This document shows, piece after piece, positions 14,119 through 14,339 of a stretch of 14,339 nt of DNA. Positions within the stretch are counted from its first letter, which is position 1; each line of letters starts with the position of its first letter. Both the position numbers and the translations under genes were made by a program. The notes beneath the pieces were generated by a model. That model ran no database searches. It saw nothing but the letters and a program-made list of their open reading frames with translations, and was not told the DNA's origin. The DNA is from Planctomycetota bacterium (GTDB lineage: Bacteria > Planctomycetota > PUPC01 > DSUN01): NCBI GenBank assembly GCA_016872875.1, contig VGYW01000210.1, positions 1 to 14,339 on the forward strand, read 5' to 3'.

Positions 14119-14146
14119 ATTATAAGGAACCACGCCGGAAAGTCAA
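14119..14146 (-). promoter_or_regulatory. Promoter of the argB-argD operon
   Basis: On the minus strand TTGACT (14146-14141, five of six) and a perfect TATAAT (14124-14119) are separated by 16 bp. Transcription should start near 14112, giving a leader of about 45 nt before GTG 14067. The -35 lies 15 bp from the IS terminus at 14162. I see no clear ArgR-type palindrome around it. Confidence 0.75.
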
Positions 14147-14161
14147 TCCACGAGGCGAAGG

Positions 14162-14339
14162 GGGGCGCGTGTAATCTCCTACGCTTTGTAAGCCCAGATC
14201 CGAACGGCCTTTGCAAATCCACGTCACCAAGAGACAGGCCCAGCTCCCGTAGGGTGCGGAGGTGAGATTGGCTGAGCCCTGCTATTTGCAGACGTGTACA
14301 CGTCTGCAAATAGCAGGGCGGACCTTGCGACGAGGTGAA
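14162..14339 (+). mobile_element. Terminus of a second ISKra4-like element, running off the window
   Basis: Bases 14162-14183 match the inverted repeat at 259-280 at 21 of 22 positions, in opposite orientation. Outside is argB promoter DNA; inside are 156 bases with no transposase-like frame. On the left copy the repeat is directly preceded by transposase C-terminus, which is absent here. This is therefore more likely the non-coding left end of another copy, with its transposase beyond the window. It contains the 44-bp palindrome. No gene is supportable in 14184-14339. A solo terminus or a MITE-like derivative cannot be excluded. Confidence 0.65.
14276..14319. repeat. 44-bp perfect palindrome without spacer
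   Basis: The two 22-nt halves are exact reverse complements, centred between 14297 and 14298 (core CAGACGTGT/ACACGTCTG), closed by GCCCT/AGGGC. Symmetry ends sharply on both sides. It lies within the IS-derived end region and close to the right edge of the window. It could be a cruciform-forming IS subterminal element or a fold-back assembly artefact. Confidence 0.9.

Noticed and set aside
14028..14309. Minus-strand frame from the palindrome into the argB leader
   Set aside because: It crosses the IS terminus and the argB promoter and has no family resemblance.

Overview
This is a GC-rich bacterial window. The organism is Gram-negative: lptB supplies the ATPase of the LPS exporter, and there is a lipoprotein with a lipobox. 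Several features point to the Planctomycetes / PVC group or a related uncultured lineage. These are a signal peptidase I with a very large insert, a tandem von Willebrand A membrane protein, a tyrosine-recombinase remnant of the style common in planctomycete genomes, and intergenic short-period repeats. The phylum call is an inference from gene style; there is no rRNA or other marker to settle it.

Layout, left to right. (1) 1-280: the 3' end of an ISKra4-type transposase gene and the terminal inverted repeat of that insertion sequence. (2) 281-980: a lipoprotein gene (minus strand) with its promoter, cut at its 3' end by the IS. (3) 1120-2340: a graveyard of gene pieces on the plus strand, comprising an unknown 3' remnant, the signal peptide and first repeat of a beta-helix (DUF1565-like) protein, and an internally deleted, frameshifted tyrosine recombinase. 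The recombinase remnant runs up to and antisense through (4) tRNA-Ala(GGC), 2276-2351, which has a near-consensus promoter and a hairpin terminator. (5) 2400-3398: a zinc alcohol dehydrogenase, minus strand. (6) 3509-3604: a 13-nt-period repeat arranged as an inverted repeat. (7) 3658-6204: an 848-residue membrane protein with two VWA domains, apparently expressed from a leaderless mRNA. (8) 14067 down to 6207: a compact minus-strand run argB-argD-rph-rdgB-ROK kinase-lepB-lptB-pdxA. (9) 14162-14339: the opposite terminus of a second ISKra4-like copy, containing a 44-bp perfect palindrome.

How the genes fit together. argB and argD are steps 2 and 4 of arginine synthesis and share a promoter at 14119-14146. 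rph, rdgB, the ROK kinase and lepB are packed with overlaps or gaps of a few bases, which implies cotranscription and translational coupling. lptB follows 22 nt after lepB. pdxA follows lptB after a heptanucleotide-repeat spacer. The mix (arginine, tRNA 3' processing, nucleotide-pool cleaning, sugar kinase, protein export, LPS export, vitamin B6) is housekeeping and not one pathway.

The most unusual material is the set of three chemically different short-period repeat families. They occupy the gaps between otherwise ordinary genes, and one of them is also present, identical over 37 nt and in frame, inside the VWA gene. I found no convincing new enzyme system. The two IS ends lie in the same orientation at opposite window edges, so the window may be a whole contig broken at a repeated IS.
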